A stretch of 64,000 nucleotides of DNA from Sporomusa malonica (GTDB lineage: Bacteria > Bacillota > Negativicutes > Sporomusales > Sporomusaceae). The first letter of the stretch is position 1. Each line of letters starts with the position of its first letter. Both the position numbers and the translations under genes were made by a program. The notes under the pieces were generated by a model. That model saw nothing but the letters and a program-made list of their open reading frames with translations, was not told the origin of the DNA and did not search any database. Shown one piece after another: positions 41,226-49,334 of this stretch. The stretch covers positions 248,001-312,000 of the forward strand of contig NZ_FWXI01000004.1 of the NCBI RefSeq assembly GCF_900176355.1. Direction: 5' to 3'.

Positions 41226-42917
41226 TTATCCCCCCAAAATCATTTGATCCAGGCGACCACCTGCAGGAACCATAGGCAACACATCCTCGATAGAAGGCAC
41301 CAGTACCTCAACTAGCACCGGCCCTTGTATCTGCAAAGCCTCTTCCAGAGTATGAACCAATTCGTCAGGGTTGGTCACACGCAAACCGGTAATGCCCATA
41401 GCTTCGGCAAGTTTTACAAAATCTGTTCGCCCATGGGTTGTTGAATGGGAGTAACGCTGCCCGTAAAACATCCGCTGCCACTGACTGATCATACCCAAAA
41501 CTTGATTATTTATTACAATAATCTTTATTGGCAGTGCATTATCAGCCACTGTCGCCATTTCCTGACAATTCATCATAATACTGCCGTCTCCAGTCAAGAG
41601 TACGACCGTTTTATCCGGCAAACTCATTTGTGCGCCAATCGCTGCCGGTAAGCCATAGCCCATAGTACCCAACCCACCTGAGGTCAAAAAAGAACGCTCT
41701 CTAGGGAAATTATAATACTGCGCTGTCCACATCTGATGTTGTCCGACATCTGTGACAATAATGGTATTGGATTGGGTAAGCTGGCTCACTTTCTCAACAA
41801 CCATCTGGGGCATGATGGTTCCTGGTGACTGGCTATAGGATAACGGCTTATCCTTTTTCCACGCCTGTACCCGTTCATTCCATGCAGTAACTCCGTTCCG
41901 CCACTCAATTGGACTACGCCTAGAGACCGTCTCACAAAGCAGCGGCAATGACCAGCGAAGATCACCAACTACCCGCAGATCGGCACGTACATTCTTATTT
42001 ACCTCGGCAGGATCTATATCAAAATGTACGATCTTGGCATTGGGCGCAAAATCTTTGACCAAGCTTGTTACCCGGTCATCAAACCTAACGCCAATCCCCA
42101 ACAATAGGTCGCACTCGATTGTAGCCATATTGGCGGCAAAAGTGCCATGCATACCAACCATACCCAAATGCTGAGGTGAATCAGACGGAATACATCCCAG
42201 ACCCATTAGGCTAGAAAATACAGGAAATCCCGTCATATCGGCAAACTTGCGTAACTCCTCTGATGTATCCGAGATAGTAACACCACCGCCAATAAAAATT
42301 ACCGGATTTTTGGCTGCTTCCAATGCCTGCACAGCCTGCTCAACACTTTCCGGGTCACCATCAAACAAGGGACTATAACCCCGCAGCGTCACAGTCTCCG
42401 GGTACTCGAAGTCAAAAGCAGCATTAAAAACATCGCGAGAAATATCAACAACAACCGGACCTGGGCGTCCAGTACGGGCAATATAGAAGGCCTCCTTCAT
42501 GACTCTGGGTAAATCCTGAACCTTCTTAACCAGGTAGTTGTGCTTGGTAATGGGTGTGGTAATACCGCAGACATCAGCTTCCTGAAAAGCATCCTTACCA
42601 ATCACCCCGACCCCAACCTGACCGGTAATGGCCACTAACGGAACAGAGTCCATATAAGCGGTTGCAATCCCGGTTATCAGATTGGTTGCTCCTGGTCCTG
42701 ACGTTGCAAAACAAACCCCGGTTTTACCTGTTGCGCGTGCATAGCCGTCAGCGGCATGAACGGCCCCTTGCTCATGACGAGTTAAAACATGGGGAAACTG
42801 AGCTTTATACAACGCATCATACAGCGTCAACACACAGCCTCCCGGATAGCCGAATACCATTTCCACGCCCTCGGCCCTCAAACATTCAATAACCGCCTCG
42901 GCTCCCAACATCTTCAA
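41226..42917 (-). CDS. ilvB: acetolactate synthase large subunit
   Basis: This 563-residue TPP- and FAD-binding enzyme makes acetolactate or acetohydroxybutyrate in branched-chain amino-acid synthesis. The catalytic glutamate is in LTRHEQGAVHAADGYARA, FAD-binding stretches follow mid-protein, and the TPP/Mg motif is LLTGDGSIMMNCQEM to VINNQVLGM. The start is TTG with GGGGG eight bases upstream. A T-box with an isoleucine specifier precedes it. No ilvC or ilvD follows; the operon ends with ilvN. Confidence 0.97.
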   Translation of the reverse strand: MKMLGAEAVIECLRAEGVEMVFGYPGGCVLTLYDALYKAQFPHVLTRHEQGAVHAADGYARATGKTGVCFATSGPGATNLITGIATAYMDSVPLVAITGQVGVGVIGKDAFQEADVCGITTPITKHNYLVKKVQDLPRVMKEAFYIARTGRPGPVVVDISRDVFNAAFDFEYPETVTLRGYSPLFDGDPESVEQAVQALEAAKNPVIFIGGGVTISDTSEELRKFADMTGFPVFSSLMGLGCIPSDSPQHLGMVGMHGTFAANMATIECDLLLGIGVRFDDRVTSLVKDFAPNAKIVHFDIDPAEVNKNVRADLRVVGDLRWSLPLLCETVSRRSPIEWRNGVTAWNERVQAWKKDKPLSYSQSPGTIMPQMVVEKVSQLTQSNTIIVTDVGQHQMWTAQYYNFPRERSFLTSGGLGTMGYGLPAAIGAQMSLPDKTVVLLTGDGSIMMNCQEMATVADNALPIKIIVINNQVLGMISQWQRMFYGQRYSHSTTHGRTDFVKLAEAMGITGLRVTNPDELVHTLEEALQIQGPVLVEVLVPSIEDVLPMVPAGGRLDQMILGG

Positions 42918-42979
42918 GCTAGTTACCCCCTTCGTCTCTCCACCAAGTATTCTACATGATCGAAATAGCCAAATAAAAT

Positions 42980-43255
42980 AAAAAAACCTCTGCCCCTTAC
43001 ATAGGGACGGAGGTTAATCCGCGATACCACCCAAATTACTATGGATTTCACCCATAGCCGCTCATAGGTACAGAGTTTAACCTCGATACCTCGCCGCAGT
43101 AACGGGCGGCAATTTTCTCCGAAGAGAACCCGGCGTAGCTTACTAAAAAATTCAGCCCGCAACTCACGGATGATTTTCATTATATACGATAGTACTGGCT
43201 CACACCATTCCCAGCTCGCTGTTACTATCGCGCTATAACTACTCTTCCGTTCATA
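42980..43255 (-). ncRNA. T-box leader of ilvBN, isoleucine (ATC) specifier
   Basis: The T-box motif GGGTGGTATCGCGG lies at 43019-43032, and a terminator stem AACCTC/GAGGTT (42985-43015) is followed by TTTTTTTATTTT. In stem I the lower arms ACGGA/TCCGT and upper arms TTATA/TATAA frame a specifier loop reading TGAAA-ATC-A. ATC selects tRNA-Ile, matching the ilvA leader and the pathway. A TATAAT at 43259-43264 is the probable -10. Confidence 0.9.
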
Positions 43256-43537
43256 GTCATTATAACTTTTATACTATTTATTACTGTTATATTACAAAAA
43301 GATCCACTCTGTGTCAACAATATTCTTTATATTTTACACTGGTACGCTACATTATGTTTCTCCATCAATAACAAGGTATACAGAATTCATGCAAATATTA
43401 GTTTTATCATGGAACGCCGTTACATATAAGGCAATATATGGTATATTATTATTTAGAAGCATGTTTACACTTCTGACCGCGCATCACCGAATATTGTAAT
43501 CTGCTTCAAATCTAGTGTAACGAAAAGGAGGAGTGAA
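43256..43537. other. divergent intergenic region, ilvBN T-box / DASS transporter
   Basis: AT-rich DNA with the ilvBN -10 (TATAAT on the minus strand, 43259-43264). The plus-strand promoter of the transporter was not resolved. A small open frame at 43311-43499 has no RBS. Confidence 0.4.
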
Positions 43538-45100
43538 ATGCAAACAGTTAAACCCCGGAAACAAAACTTGCTGCAGGCAGAATCAAAACTGAGTTTAGAA
43601 GAACAACAATTTGATTTTAGGCGAAAGACATTAGGCTTATTCCTTGGTCCCGCGCTGGGATTACTTGTTTACTTCATGCCAATCGCCGGTCTCAAAGAGC
43701 AAGCACACGGTTTGCTCGCAATTGTAACCTTTGTGGCGACATGGTGGATTACAGAACCAGTTCCAATTCCGGTCAGTTCCATGTTAGGCCCTGTGATTGC
43801 CACACTCATGGGCATTGTAAACCCTACCCAGGCATTTGCCCCATTTGCTAACCCGTTAATATTTCTCTTCATGGGCAGTTTTATGCTGGCCACCGCTATG
43901 ATGAGTCATGGTTTGGACAAACGCTTTGCTTATGCAATTTTATCCATGAGTTGGGTTGGATCAAGCCCGACAAGAATTTTATTAGCCTTAGGGCTTGTCA
44001 CAGCCCTCTGCTCAGGCTGGGTAAGCAATACAGCCACAACGGCTATGATGTTTCCGATTGCAATGGGGTTGCTATTTGCAATCAAAGACATGCATGCGGC
44101 AGCAGGTAGAGAAATTGAACTGAGCAAATATACATATGCGACAGGCCTGATGTTGATGGCCGGTTACGCATCTTCGGTAGGCGGTGTACTAACCCCAGTA
44201 GGTACCCCACCTAACCTCATTATGATTGGCCTGTTAGAACAAATGGGCGGCGTGAGGGTTTCCTTTTTCCAATGGATGATCTGGGGATCCATTGCCATGG
44301 TGGCTTACTTTATCTTAGTCTATATTGTCCTCAAAAAAATGTTTCCTGCCGATGTGGATCATATTGAAGGTGCCTCAGAGCTGATCCGTGAACGCCGGAA
44401 CAGCCTCGGACCGTGGAAAGCCGGCGAAATAAATGCAGTAATTGCATTTACCGTAGCTGTAACCCTTTGGGTCTTGCCAGGTTTCCTTGCTATGATCTAC
44501 GGCTCAGGAGATCCCATCCTGGCTAAGTATAACAAGTACTTCTCCGAAGCAGTGGTCGCAATGCTGGCAGGTTTATTGCTATTTATTCTACCGACAAATT
44601 GGGCTGAACGAAAATTCACCTTGACCTGGAATGAAGCCGTAAAAGGCATTGATTGGGGAACATTAATTCTATTCGGAGGCGGATTGTCGTTAGGAACCAT
44701 GATGTATACCACCGGCTTATCCAAATGGGTGGGTGACATAATCGTTACTGCCACAGGCGCCAATTCGCAGGTCGCGATAGTAATCCTATTTTCCTTATTT
44801 TCACTGCTTATGTCTGAGCTAACTTCACACACCGCAGCTACCAATATGGTTGGGCCACTTGGCATAACGGTGGCCATTTCCGCTGGCCTAAGTCCTGTGC
44901 CGGTAGCAGTTGCCATTGCCCTTTCGTCATCGCTTGGCTTTATGCTACCGGTCTCTACTCCACCTAACGCTATCGTGTATGGCAGCGGCTTTATCCCTAT
45001 TACAAAGATGATCAAGTCTGGTTTTATTATCGATTTAATTGGGATTGCGCTTGTCACTATACCGCTGGTCGTATATGTTGTGAAATGGGTAGGTTATTAA
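43538..45100 (+). CDS. DASS-family (SLC13) sodium-coupled anion symporter
   Basis: This 520-residue inner-membrane protein has about 12 hydrophobic helices. DASS signatures are TEPVPIPVSSMLGPV, CSGWVSNTATTAMM (first SNT motif), a TPVGTPPNLI hairpin, and SELTSHTAATNMVGP followed by LPVSTPPNAIVYGSG. Family members import dicarboxylates, citrate or sulfate with Na+. AAGGAGGAG lies before the ATG. It stands alone with its own terminator. The substrate cannot be read from sequence. Confidence 0.92.
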   Translation: MQTVKPRKQNLLQAESKLSLEEQQFDFRRKTLGLFLGPALGLLVYFMPIAGLKEQAHGLLAIVTFVATWWITEPVPIPVSSMLGPVIATLMGIVNPTQAFAPFANPLIFLFMGSFMLATAMMSHGLDKRFAYAILSMSWVGSSPTRILLALGLVTALCSGWVSNTATTAMMFPIAMGLLFAIKDMHAAAGREIELSKYTYATGLMLMAGYASSVGGVLTPVGTPPNLIMIGLLEQMGGVRVSFFQWMIWGSIAMVAYFILVYIVLKKMFPADVDHIEGASELIRERRNSLGPWKAGEINAVIAFTVAVTLWVLPGFLAMIYGSGDPILAKYNKYFSEAVVAMLAGLLLFILPTNWAERKFTLTWNEAVKGIDWGTLILFGGGLSLGTMMYTTGLSKWVGDIIVTATGANSQVAIVILFSLFSLLMSELTSHTAATNMVGPLGITVAISAGLSPVPVAVAIALSSSLGFMLPVSTPPNAIVYGSGFIPITKMIKSGFIIDLIGIALVTIPLVVYVVKWVGY

Positions 45101-45117
45101 AAAAGAGCAATGATTTC

Positions 45118-45150
45118 AAAAAAGGACTTACCAAAATGGTAAGTCCTTTT
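45118..45150 (+). terminator. terminator of the DASS transporter gene
   Basis: AAAAGGACTTACCA and its complement around TTT, ending CCTTTT, 18 bp after the stop codon. Confidence 0.85.
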
Positions 45151-45173
45151 ACATCCAAAATGTCGTTTCTTTA

Positions 45174-45294
45174 TATGTCCAAACCTGCACCTAGCAGGTG
45201 GGTATCCTGAGGTATGTTTTTGCCCTCCACTCATGAGGTGGCCCGACAGCCGCATAGCATTGAATTCCCTAGTTATCAAAGTAGGTTGGACATA
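45174..45294. repeat. 121-bp non-coding element with inverted ends
   Basis: TATGTCCAA at the left end and TTGGACATA at the right are exact complements, and the flanking A-CCT and AGG- extend the match. Inside are CACCT-agc-AGGTG and a CTCATGAG palindrome. There is no ORF or transposase. It resembles a small non-autonomous mobile element or a structured RNA; only one copy is in the window. Confidence 0.5.
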
Positions 45295-45381
45295 TTCAAG
45301 TTAACGTTCATCTCAGATAACATCTATAATATTATCATACTAATAAGCTTTGGACAAGCATGAATAAAACTGGTTTGTCTC

Positions 45382-46212
45382 TCACCCGAATAGCACAGAC
45401 TCAATCAACCGTCCTGCAATAGTAACATTAGTCGGCCTCGGCGGAAGGTTATCGCGCCCATACCAATTAGCATCATCGATCTCTTCACCATCAACAATTA
45501 TTTCTCCGCTTTCATATTCGGCAATAAAACCCACCATCAGCGAATCAGGGAAGGGCCAAGGTTGGCTGCCAAAATATTTTACATTTTTCACTCGTATACC
45601 AACCTCCTCCATTACTTCTCTTATTACACAATCTTCGAAGGTCTCTCCAGGGTCTACAAACCCGGCAATTACACTATACCACTTAGGCCTGAAATTTTTA
45701 TTATGGGCCAAAAGGATTTTTCCATCTCGCACAACTGCAACGATTACAGCAGGTGAAATCCGAGGATAATACACAGAATTGCAACTAGGACACAGCTTTG
45801 CCAGCTCGTTATGTTTTGGTTCTGTCATAGCTCCACACCTACCACAGAACTTATTCATTCGATTCCAATTTACTATTTGAAAAGCTTTACCCATAAGTAG
45901 GAATTTATCTTCCGCCACCAGTCCCAGTAATGCTCTTAGATCTTTAAAACACATGCCCAGAGGTGCATCAGCCAAATCTTCGACTTCCATACAATAACAC
46001 GCATATCCATCTAATTCCCCGAGATATTGCTTACTTATAAATGATAGTTCTATTCCCTTGAAATCTTCACTGGTAGGTATCTCTGGGTATTCTGGCTCCC
46101 CCTTGATTAGTATTTTATTGGAATTAAAAATAAACATCCATACCAACTCATTATCATCATCCCGGGGAACAATCGCTGGACTATAGCTTTTATAGATGCT
46201 GCTATCAGCCAT
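45382..46212 (-). CDS. nudC: NADH pyrophosphatase / RNA decapping hydrolase NudC
   Basis: This 276-residue Nudix protein has the NudC layout: an N-terminal domain, a zinc ribbon with C-G-R-C-G and C-P-S-C pairs (about residues 124-145), then ISPAVIVAVVRDG and a full Nudix box GFVDPGETFEDCVIREVMEE followed by VG. The downstream SQPWPFPDSLM matches the NudC SQPWPFPxS signature. It cleaves NAD(H) and NAD-capped RNA. GAGGTGAG lies ahead of the ATG. It is monocistronic. Confidence 0.96.
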   Translation of the reverse strand: MADSSIYKSYSPAIVPRDDDNELVWMFIFNSNKILIKGEPEYPEIPTSEDFKGIELSFISKQYLGELDGYACYCMEVEDLADAPLGMCFKDLRALLGLVAEDKFLLMGKAFQIVNWNRMNKFCGRCGAMTEPKHNELAKLCPSCNSVYYPRISPAVIVAVVRDGKILLAHNKNFRPKWYSVIAGFVDPGETFEDCVIREVMEEVGIRVKNVKYFGSQPWPFPDSLMVGFIAEYESGEIIVDGEEIDDANWYGRDNLPPRPTNVTIAGRLIESVLFG

Positions 46213-46282
46213 AAGGCTCTCTCACCTCACTCTTATATAATCTCTTCGTCGAAAACTTTAGTTTTCCTTTGAAGATGTGAAT

Positions 46283-46325
46283 AAAGAAAAGCTGCTTGTC
46301 TTTTGACCACAAGCAGCTTTTCTTT
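46283..46325 (-). terminator. terminator of the sodium symporter operon
   Basis: AAAGAAAAGCTGCTTGT and its complement give a 17-bp stem just after the symporter stop, followed by an A/T-rich tail on the minus strand. Confidence 0.8.
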
Positions 46326-46330
46326 GTCCT

Positions 46331-47911
46331 CTATTGTATTGTCACAGGTTCTGCGGCCGGCTGAGTCACGAGGCTTACGGTAATAAGTACTAAGGCACTG
46401 AGTGGCAAAGCAATGACCAGTGGATCAATGTACGTCCACGGAATCACTCCCAGTGTTTTTACGCCAAATATTTTATTACAAACACCAAATATAGCTGCTT
46501 CTTTTTCATGTACAAACAAAACCAGCCCAAAATAAACCACGGTAGCCGTCACCATACTCCAGATGGCGCCAGCAGGAGTGATGCGCGGCCAGTACAACGC
46601 AGCCGCATACATCGGTAAAAACGCAGACGTACACAGGCCAAAAAACAATGCAGTCGCTACAGCAATTACCCCGAGTGGAAGGAATAGCGAAAGTAATATA
46701 GTAAGCACAAATCCAAACAGGGTTCCAATTCGGGCTAGCCTAAGCGTTTTAGCATCGCTCCTATTGCTGTTGGTATTCAAATCATAGGAAATCGACGTAG
46801 AGATGATGTGAAATTGCCCGCTCAAGGTCGACATAGCTGCTGACAATAAAGTAAATAAGAAGATATACTTTAACCACTCAGGCATGGCCTGAGTAATAAA
46901 CATCGGGATGATTTTATCAACATTCGGAACTGCTCCGCCAACCGCAGTAGCAGCCAACGCAATCTTCCCACTATGTTCGAAAAAGTATACATTGGATAAA
47001 GCACCAACAGTAAAAGCGACGCCAGTCATAAACAAAATAAAGACCGAACCAATACTCAAACCACGATATATGTCTTTCGAGCTAGCCACCGTCATAAACC
47101 GCACAGCTAATTGCGGCTGTGCCAAAACGCCGATGCCGACCCCTAAGACCAGGGTAGATACCACAAACCACCAAAGCTCAGAGCCAAAATCTGGCATGGC
47201 TGTCCAGCCCTGATGTCCTTTGGCCGCCAAAGCCGCCGGCACCAACTGCCTCATGCCTTCCAGTTTGCTATGGGCAACAGTCACACCGCCCAGAGCCGAA
47301 TAAGTAAGAAAAATCAAGGCCGCCATTCCAGCAAACATAATCATCCCCTGCATAGCATCTGTATAAATAACTCCACGCAGCCCGCCGAAAAACACATAAG
47401 CGAGTACAATCAGAGAAAACACGGCCAGTGCTGTTGTGTAACTCATTCCCAGTGCCTCTTCCATATAACGAGCTCCACCAATCATGACTGCAGCTGCATA
47501 GAGCGGCATGGTCAGACTAATTATCGTTGCCGAGAATTTTCTGATGAACGGTGAATCAAAGCGGGCCCCCAAGAACTCAGGAAAAGTTTTTACTTGAAGT
47601 TCGTGAGCCAACTTACGGGTCTTGATACCAAAAATGACAAACGCAACAAAGATACCAACAAAGATATTAAATACCGTAAGCCAGAGTAAACTTAGTCCAT
47701 ATACGCCCGCAGCCCCGCCAAATCCTACAATCGCCGAGGTTGAGATAAATGTCGAGCCATATGCCAGTGCCATTAATACCGGATGTACATTTCCCCCAGC
47801 AATCATGTAATCCTTTGACGATTTAGTATGCCGATAACCAAGATAACCAAGCAGCACCGTAATTCCGAGGTACACTGCCAGCATAGTGTAGAGTAAAGTA
47901 TTGTCCACCAT
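46331..47911 (-). CDS. sodium:solute symporter (SSS family)
   Basis: This symporter of about 526 residues has roughly 13 hydrophobic helices. It has the SSS features GGNVHPVLMALAYGSTFIS, GFGGAAGVYG, ARFDSPFIRKFSA and a late AMSTLSGQFHIISTS segment. The frame opens at 47968; AGGAGAG favours the ATG at 47911 or the GTG three bases later. A 33-residue accessory protein is encoded just upstream, as in a known group of SSS transporters. A T-box leader with a probable Phe (TTC) specifier implies an amino-acid substrate, possibly phenylalanine or another aromatic. Confidence 0.9.
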   Translation of the reverse strand: MVDNTLLYTMLAVYLGITVLLGYLGYRHTKSSKDYMIAGGNVHPVLMALAYGSTFISTSAIVGFGGAAGVYGLSLLWLTVFNIFVGIFVAFVIFGIKTRKLAHELQVKTFPEFLGARFDSPFIRKFSATIISLTMPLYAAAVMIGGARYMEEALGMSYTTALAVFSLIVLAYVFFGGLRGVIYTDAMQGMIMFAGMAALIFLTYSALGGVTVAHSKLEGMRQLVPAALAAKGHQGWTAMPDFGSELWWFVVSTLVLGVGIGVLAQPQLAVRFMTVASSKDIYRGLSIGSVFILFMTGVAFTVGALSNVYFFEHSGKIALAATAVGGAVPNVDKIIPMFITQAMPEWLKYIFLFTLLSAAMSTLSGQFHIISTSISYDLNTNSNRSDAKTLRLARIGTLFGFVLTILLSLFLPLGVIAVATALFFGLCTSAFLPMYAAALYWPRITPAGAIWSMVTATVVYFGLVLFVHEKEAAIFGVCNKIFGVKTLGVIPWTYIDPLVIALPLSALVLITVSLVTQPAAEPVTIQ

Positions 47912-47942
47912 CATCTCTCCTGTCTGTTTATTTTTTACCAAC

Positions 47943-48044
47943 TTATTCTCTGCTTTTCCAAGCTGCATAGCCTATGCACAGCGCTGTTGAGGCCAAACAT
48001 AAGATATACGCTAATGCAATCCAGGGGTCTGACAATCCTAACAT
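47943..48044 (-). CDS. symporter small accessory protein (33 residues)
   Basis: A near-perfect GGAGGTGA precedes this 33-codon ORF: M-L-G-L-S-D-P-W-I-A-L-A-Y-I-L-C-L-A-S-T, then A-L-C-I-G-Y-A-A-W-K-S-R-E. It is a single hydrophobic helix with an acidic, tryptophan-containing start (L-S-D-P-W), the pattern of the small accessory subunits found beside sodium symporters. It lies about 30 bp upstream of the SSS gene and directly after the T-box terminator. It probably sits in the inner membrane bound to the transporter. Confidence 0.85.
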   Translation of the reverse strand: MLGLSDPWIALAYILCLASTALCIGYAAWKSRE

Positions 48045-48069
48045 GGTTAATCACCTCCAAAAAAAAATA

Positions 48070-48385
48070 AAGCTCCCATCCCTTATAATAAGGGACGAGA
48101 GCTTTTGCTTCCCGCGATACCACCCTTGTAGAGTCTTCAGCCTGTCCGGCCAATTAACTCCGCTCATTAAGTACGGGTAAAAACACAGTTTTACCGATAC
48201 CCCCTTCCCTGATAACGGCGGAAGCTCCGGCCACACCTACCAATCTGGGCTTTAAAACTAACGCCCTTATCTTCAGCTGGCAACTCCAAGGAGAACTTCA
48301 CTACTCAACTTCAGGCTAGGCTCCCACCACCCCTAGCTCTCTGGGCTGTCACTGAATAGTTACTTTTCCTTTTCATAGTATTTAT
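48070..48385 (-). ncRNA. T-box leader of the symporter operon, probable phenylalanine (TTC) specifier
   Basis: AAGGGTGGTATCGCGGG lies at 48111-48128, and the terminator stem (48070-48104) is followed by a run of T. Stem I has AGAGAGC, GGTGGTG and an AGTAA block. Lower arms AAGG/CCTT and upper arms CTATTC/GAGTAG frame a loop reading TGAAG-TTC-T; by position the specifier is TTC (Phe). The base after the codon is T, not the usual purine, so GTT (Val) remains possible. A promoter TTTACA-16-TATAAA lies just upstream. Confidence 0.85.
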
Positions 48386-48531
48386 AATAGTTTATATGAA
48401 ATTGTAAACACGCATGTGATATTGCTAATAAAATTACTTTTTATTTTCGTTAGGTATAATATAGCAAGACAGATATCTTTTGTCAAGATATCTATTTCTC
48501 GTGTATATACACTAATTTTGAAAAAAAAATA
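48386..48531 (-). promoter_or_regulatory. promoter region between marR and the symporter T-box
   Basis: On the minus strand TTGACA, 17 bp, TATATT forms a strong promoter near 48457-48485, and a second candidate lies nearer the T-box. A perfect GTGTATATACAC palindrome (48501-48512) sits upstream of the -35. Two AGATATCT copies flank the -35. Confidence 0.5.
48501..48512. promoter_or_regulatory. MarR-type palindrome, site 1
   Basis: GTGTATATACAC is perfectly symmetric. The same motif recurs at 49014-49025, 53046-53057 and 53146-53157. Confidence 0.55.
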
Positions 48532-48975
48532 TTATGGCACCAATGCTTCCAGTTTTGATATTAAAAAATTAAACTGCTCCACCTCTAATTCTCCCAAATA
48601 GTCCTGCAGCGATTCTTGTGCTTGATCCCAAAGGGACGTGGCGTTCGTCAATGTAGATCTTCCTGCCGGGGTAAGAATTACCTGTCTGGAACGAGAATCC
48701 TTTCCAGCATTAACCTCAATTAGACCAGCCTCAATCAGCGGCTTCATATTCCGGTTCAAGGTAGTTCGGTCAATGCGCATAATGTCGGCCAGCTCGCTGA
48801 TCGTCACTGGCTCGACCTGCTCCAGATGCCGGAGTAGTGAGTATTGCGTTAATTTAACTCCGCTTGGTTCCAAAAATCTTTCGTAGAATTCAGTCACTGC
48901 CCGGGAGGCCCGCCTTATATTCAGACAATGACAAGGGCTAGGACTCTTAGGATAATTTCCAACAACCTGCTTCAT
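48532..48975 (-). CDS. MarR-family regulator with N-terminal C-H-C motif
   Basis: This 147-residue regulator has a winged helix in TISELADIMRIDRTTLNRNM and the MarR wing AGKDSRSRQVILTPAGR. Near the N terminus is P-C-H-C-L-N-I-R-R-A-S, with two cysteines that could sense oxidants or bind metal. A GTGTATATGCAC palindrome lies about 40 bp upstream of the start, so autoregulation is likely. Matching sites precede the Fe-S protein gene at 52264-53022 and the symporter promoter. The effector is unknown. Confidence 0.9.
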   Translation of the reverse strand: MKQVVGNYPKSPSPCHCLNIRRASRAVTEFYERFLEPSGVKLTQYSLLRHLEQVEPVTISELADIMRIDRTTLNRNMKPLIEAGLIEVNAGKDSRSRQVILTPAGRSTLTNATSLWDQAQESLQDYLGELEVEQFNFLISKLEALVP

Positions 48976-49013
48976 TGATCTATCGCCTTTCCTAACTATT
49001 TCAAATTGCCGAC

Positions 49014-49025
49014 GTGTATATGCAC
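49014..49025. promoter_or_regulatory. MarR-type palindrome, site 2 (upstream of marR)
   Basis: GTGTATATGCAC followed by ATATAC lies about 40 bp before the marR start; likely autoregulatory. Confidence 0.6.
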
Positions 49026-49039
49026 ATATACTATCATTT

Positions 49040-49207
49040 TTATCCGATGACTAACCCGCTCTAAGACTCCCATCTTTCCTGTGCCCTTTAGGGTATACAA
49101 GTGGGAGTTATACCCAAAGGGCACAGGCGAGCGGCTAAGTCCCTGGATAAGGGCGACTAACCTTCAGGTGGGGTTAAAATCCCATCTGAAGCTAAGTCTA
49201 CTTTATA
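49040..49207. repeat. dispersed repeat B, copy 1
   Basis: This element of about 168 bp starts TATCCGATGACTAACCCGCT and ends GAAGCTAAGTCTACTTTATA. It carries the CCTGTGCCCTTTRGGGTA module twice, inverted (49078-49095 and 49111-49127), which makes a hairpin. CCTTCAGGTGGGGTT/AAATCCCATCTGAAG forms another. Copy 2 is at 50619-50764. The remainder of the interval to 49284 shows nothing else clear. Confidence 0.85.
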
Positions 49208-49284
49208 ATATACCCCAAAACCTGCCATGTCAATATCAACACTCACTTAGCCTTCCCCTGATAACTAGGAGAAGGAAAACAGAA

Positions 49285-49323
49285 AACCTCCTGTGAATAA
49301 CCGCTAGGTACCCACAGGAGGTT
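49285..49323 (-). terminator. terminator after the carboxynorspermidine dehydrogenase gene
   Basis: AACCTCCTGTG and its complement flank a 17-base loop, followed by TTTTCTGTTTTCC on the minus strand. Confidence 0.8.
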
Positions 49324-49334
49324 CGCATCTATAA

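Noticed and set aside
42923-43180. Minus-strand frame of 85 codons upstream of ilvB
   Set aside because: It is entirely explained by the T-box leader RNA, including the terminator and the GGTGGTATCGCGG motif.
43311-43499. Plus-strand frame of 62 codons ahead of the DASS gene
   Set aside because: No RBS, low-complexity sequence, and it lies in the ilvBN/DASS promoter interval.
44497-45057. Minus-strand frame of 186 codons under the DASS gene
   Set aside because: It is antisense to a strongly conserved transporter; long shadows are common opposite hydrophobic genes.
48051-48236. Minus-strand frames upstream of the symporter
   Set aside because: They fall inside the T-box leader and have no RBS; only the 33-codon ORF at 47943-48044 is supported.
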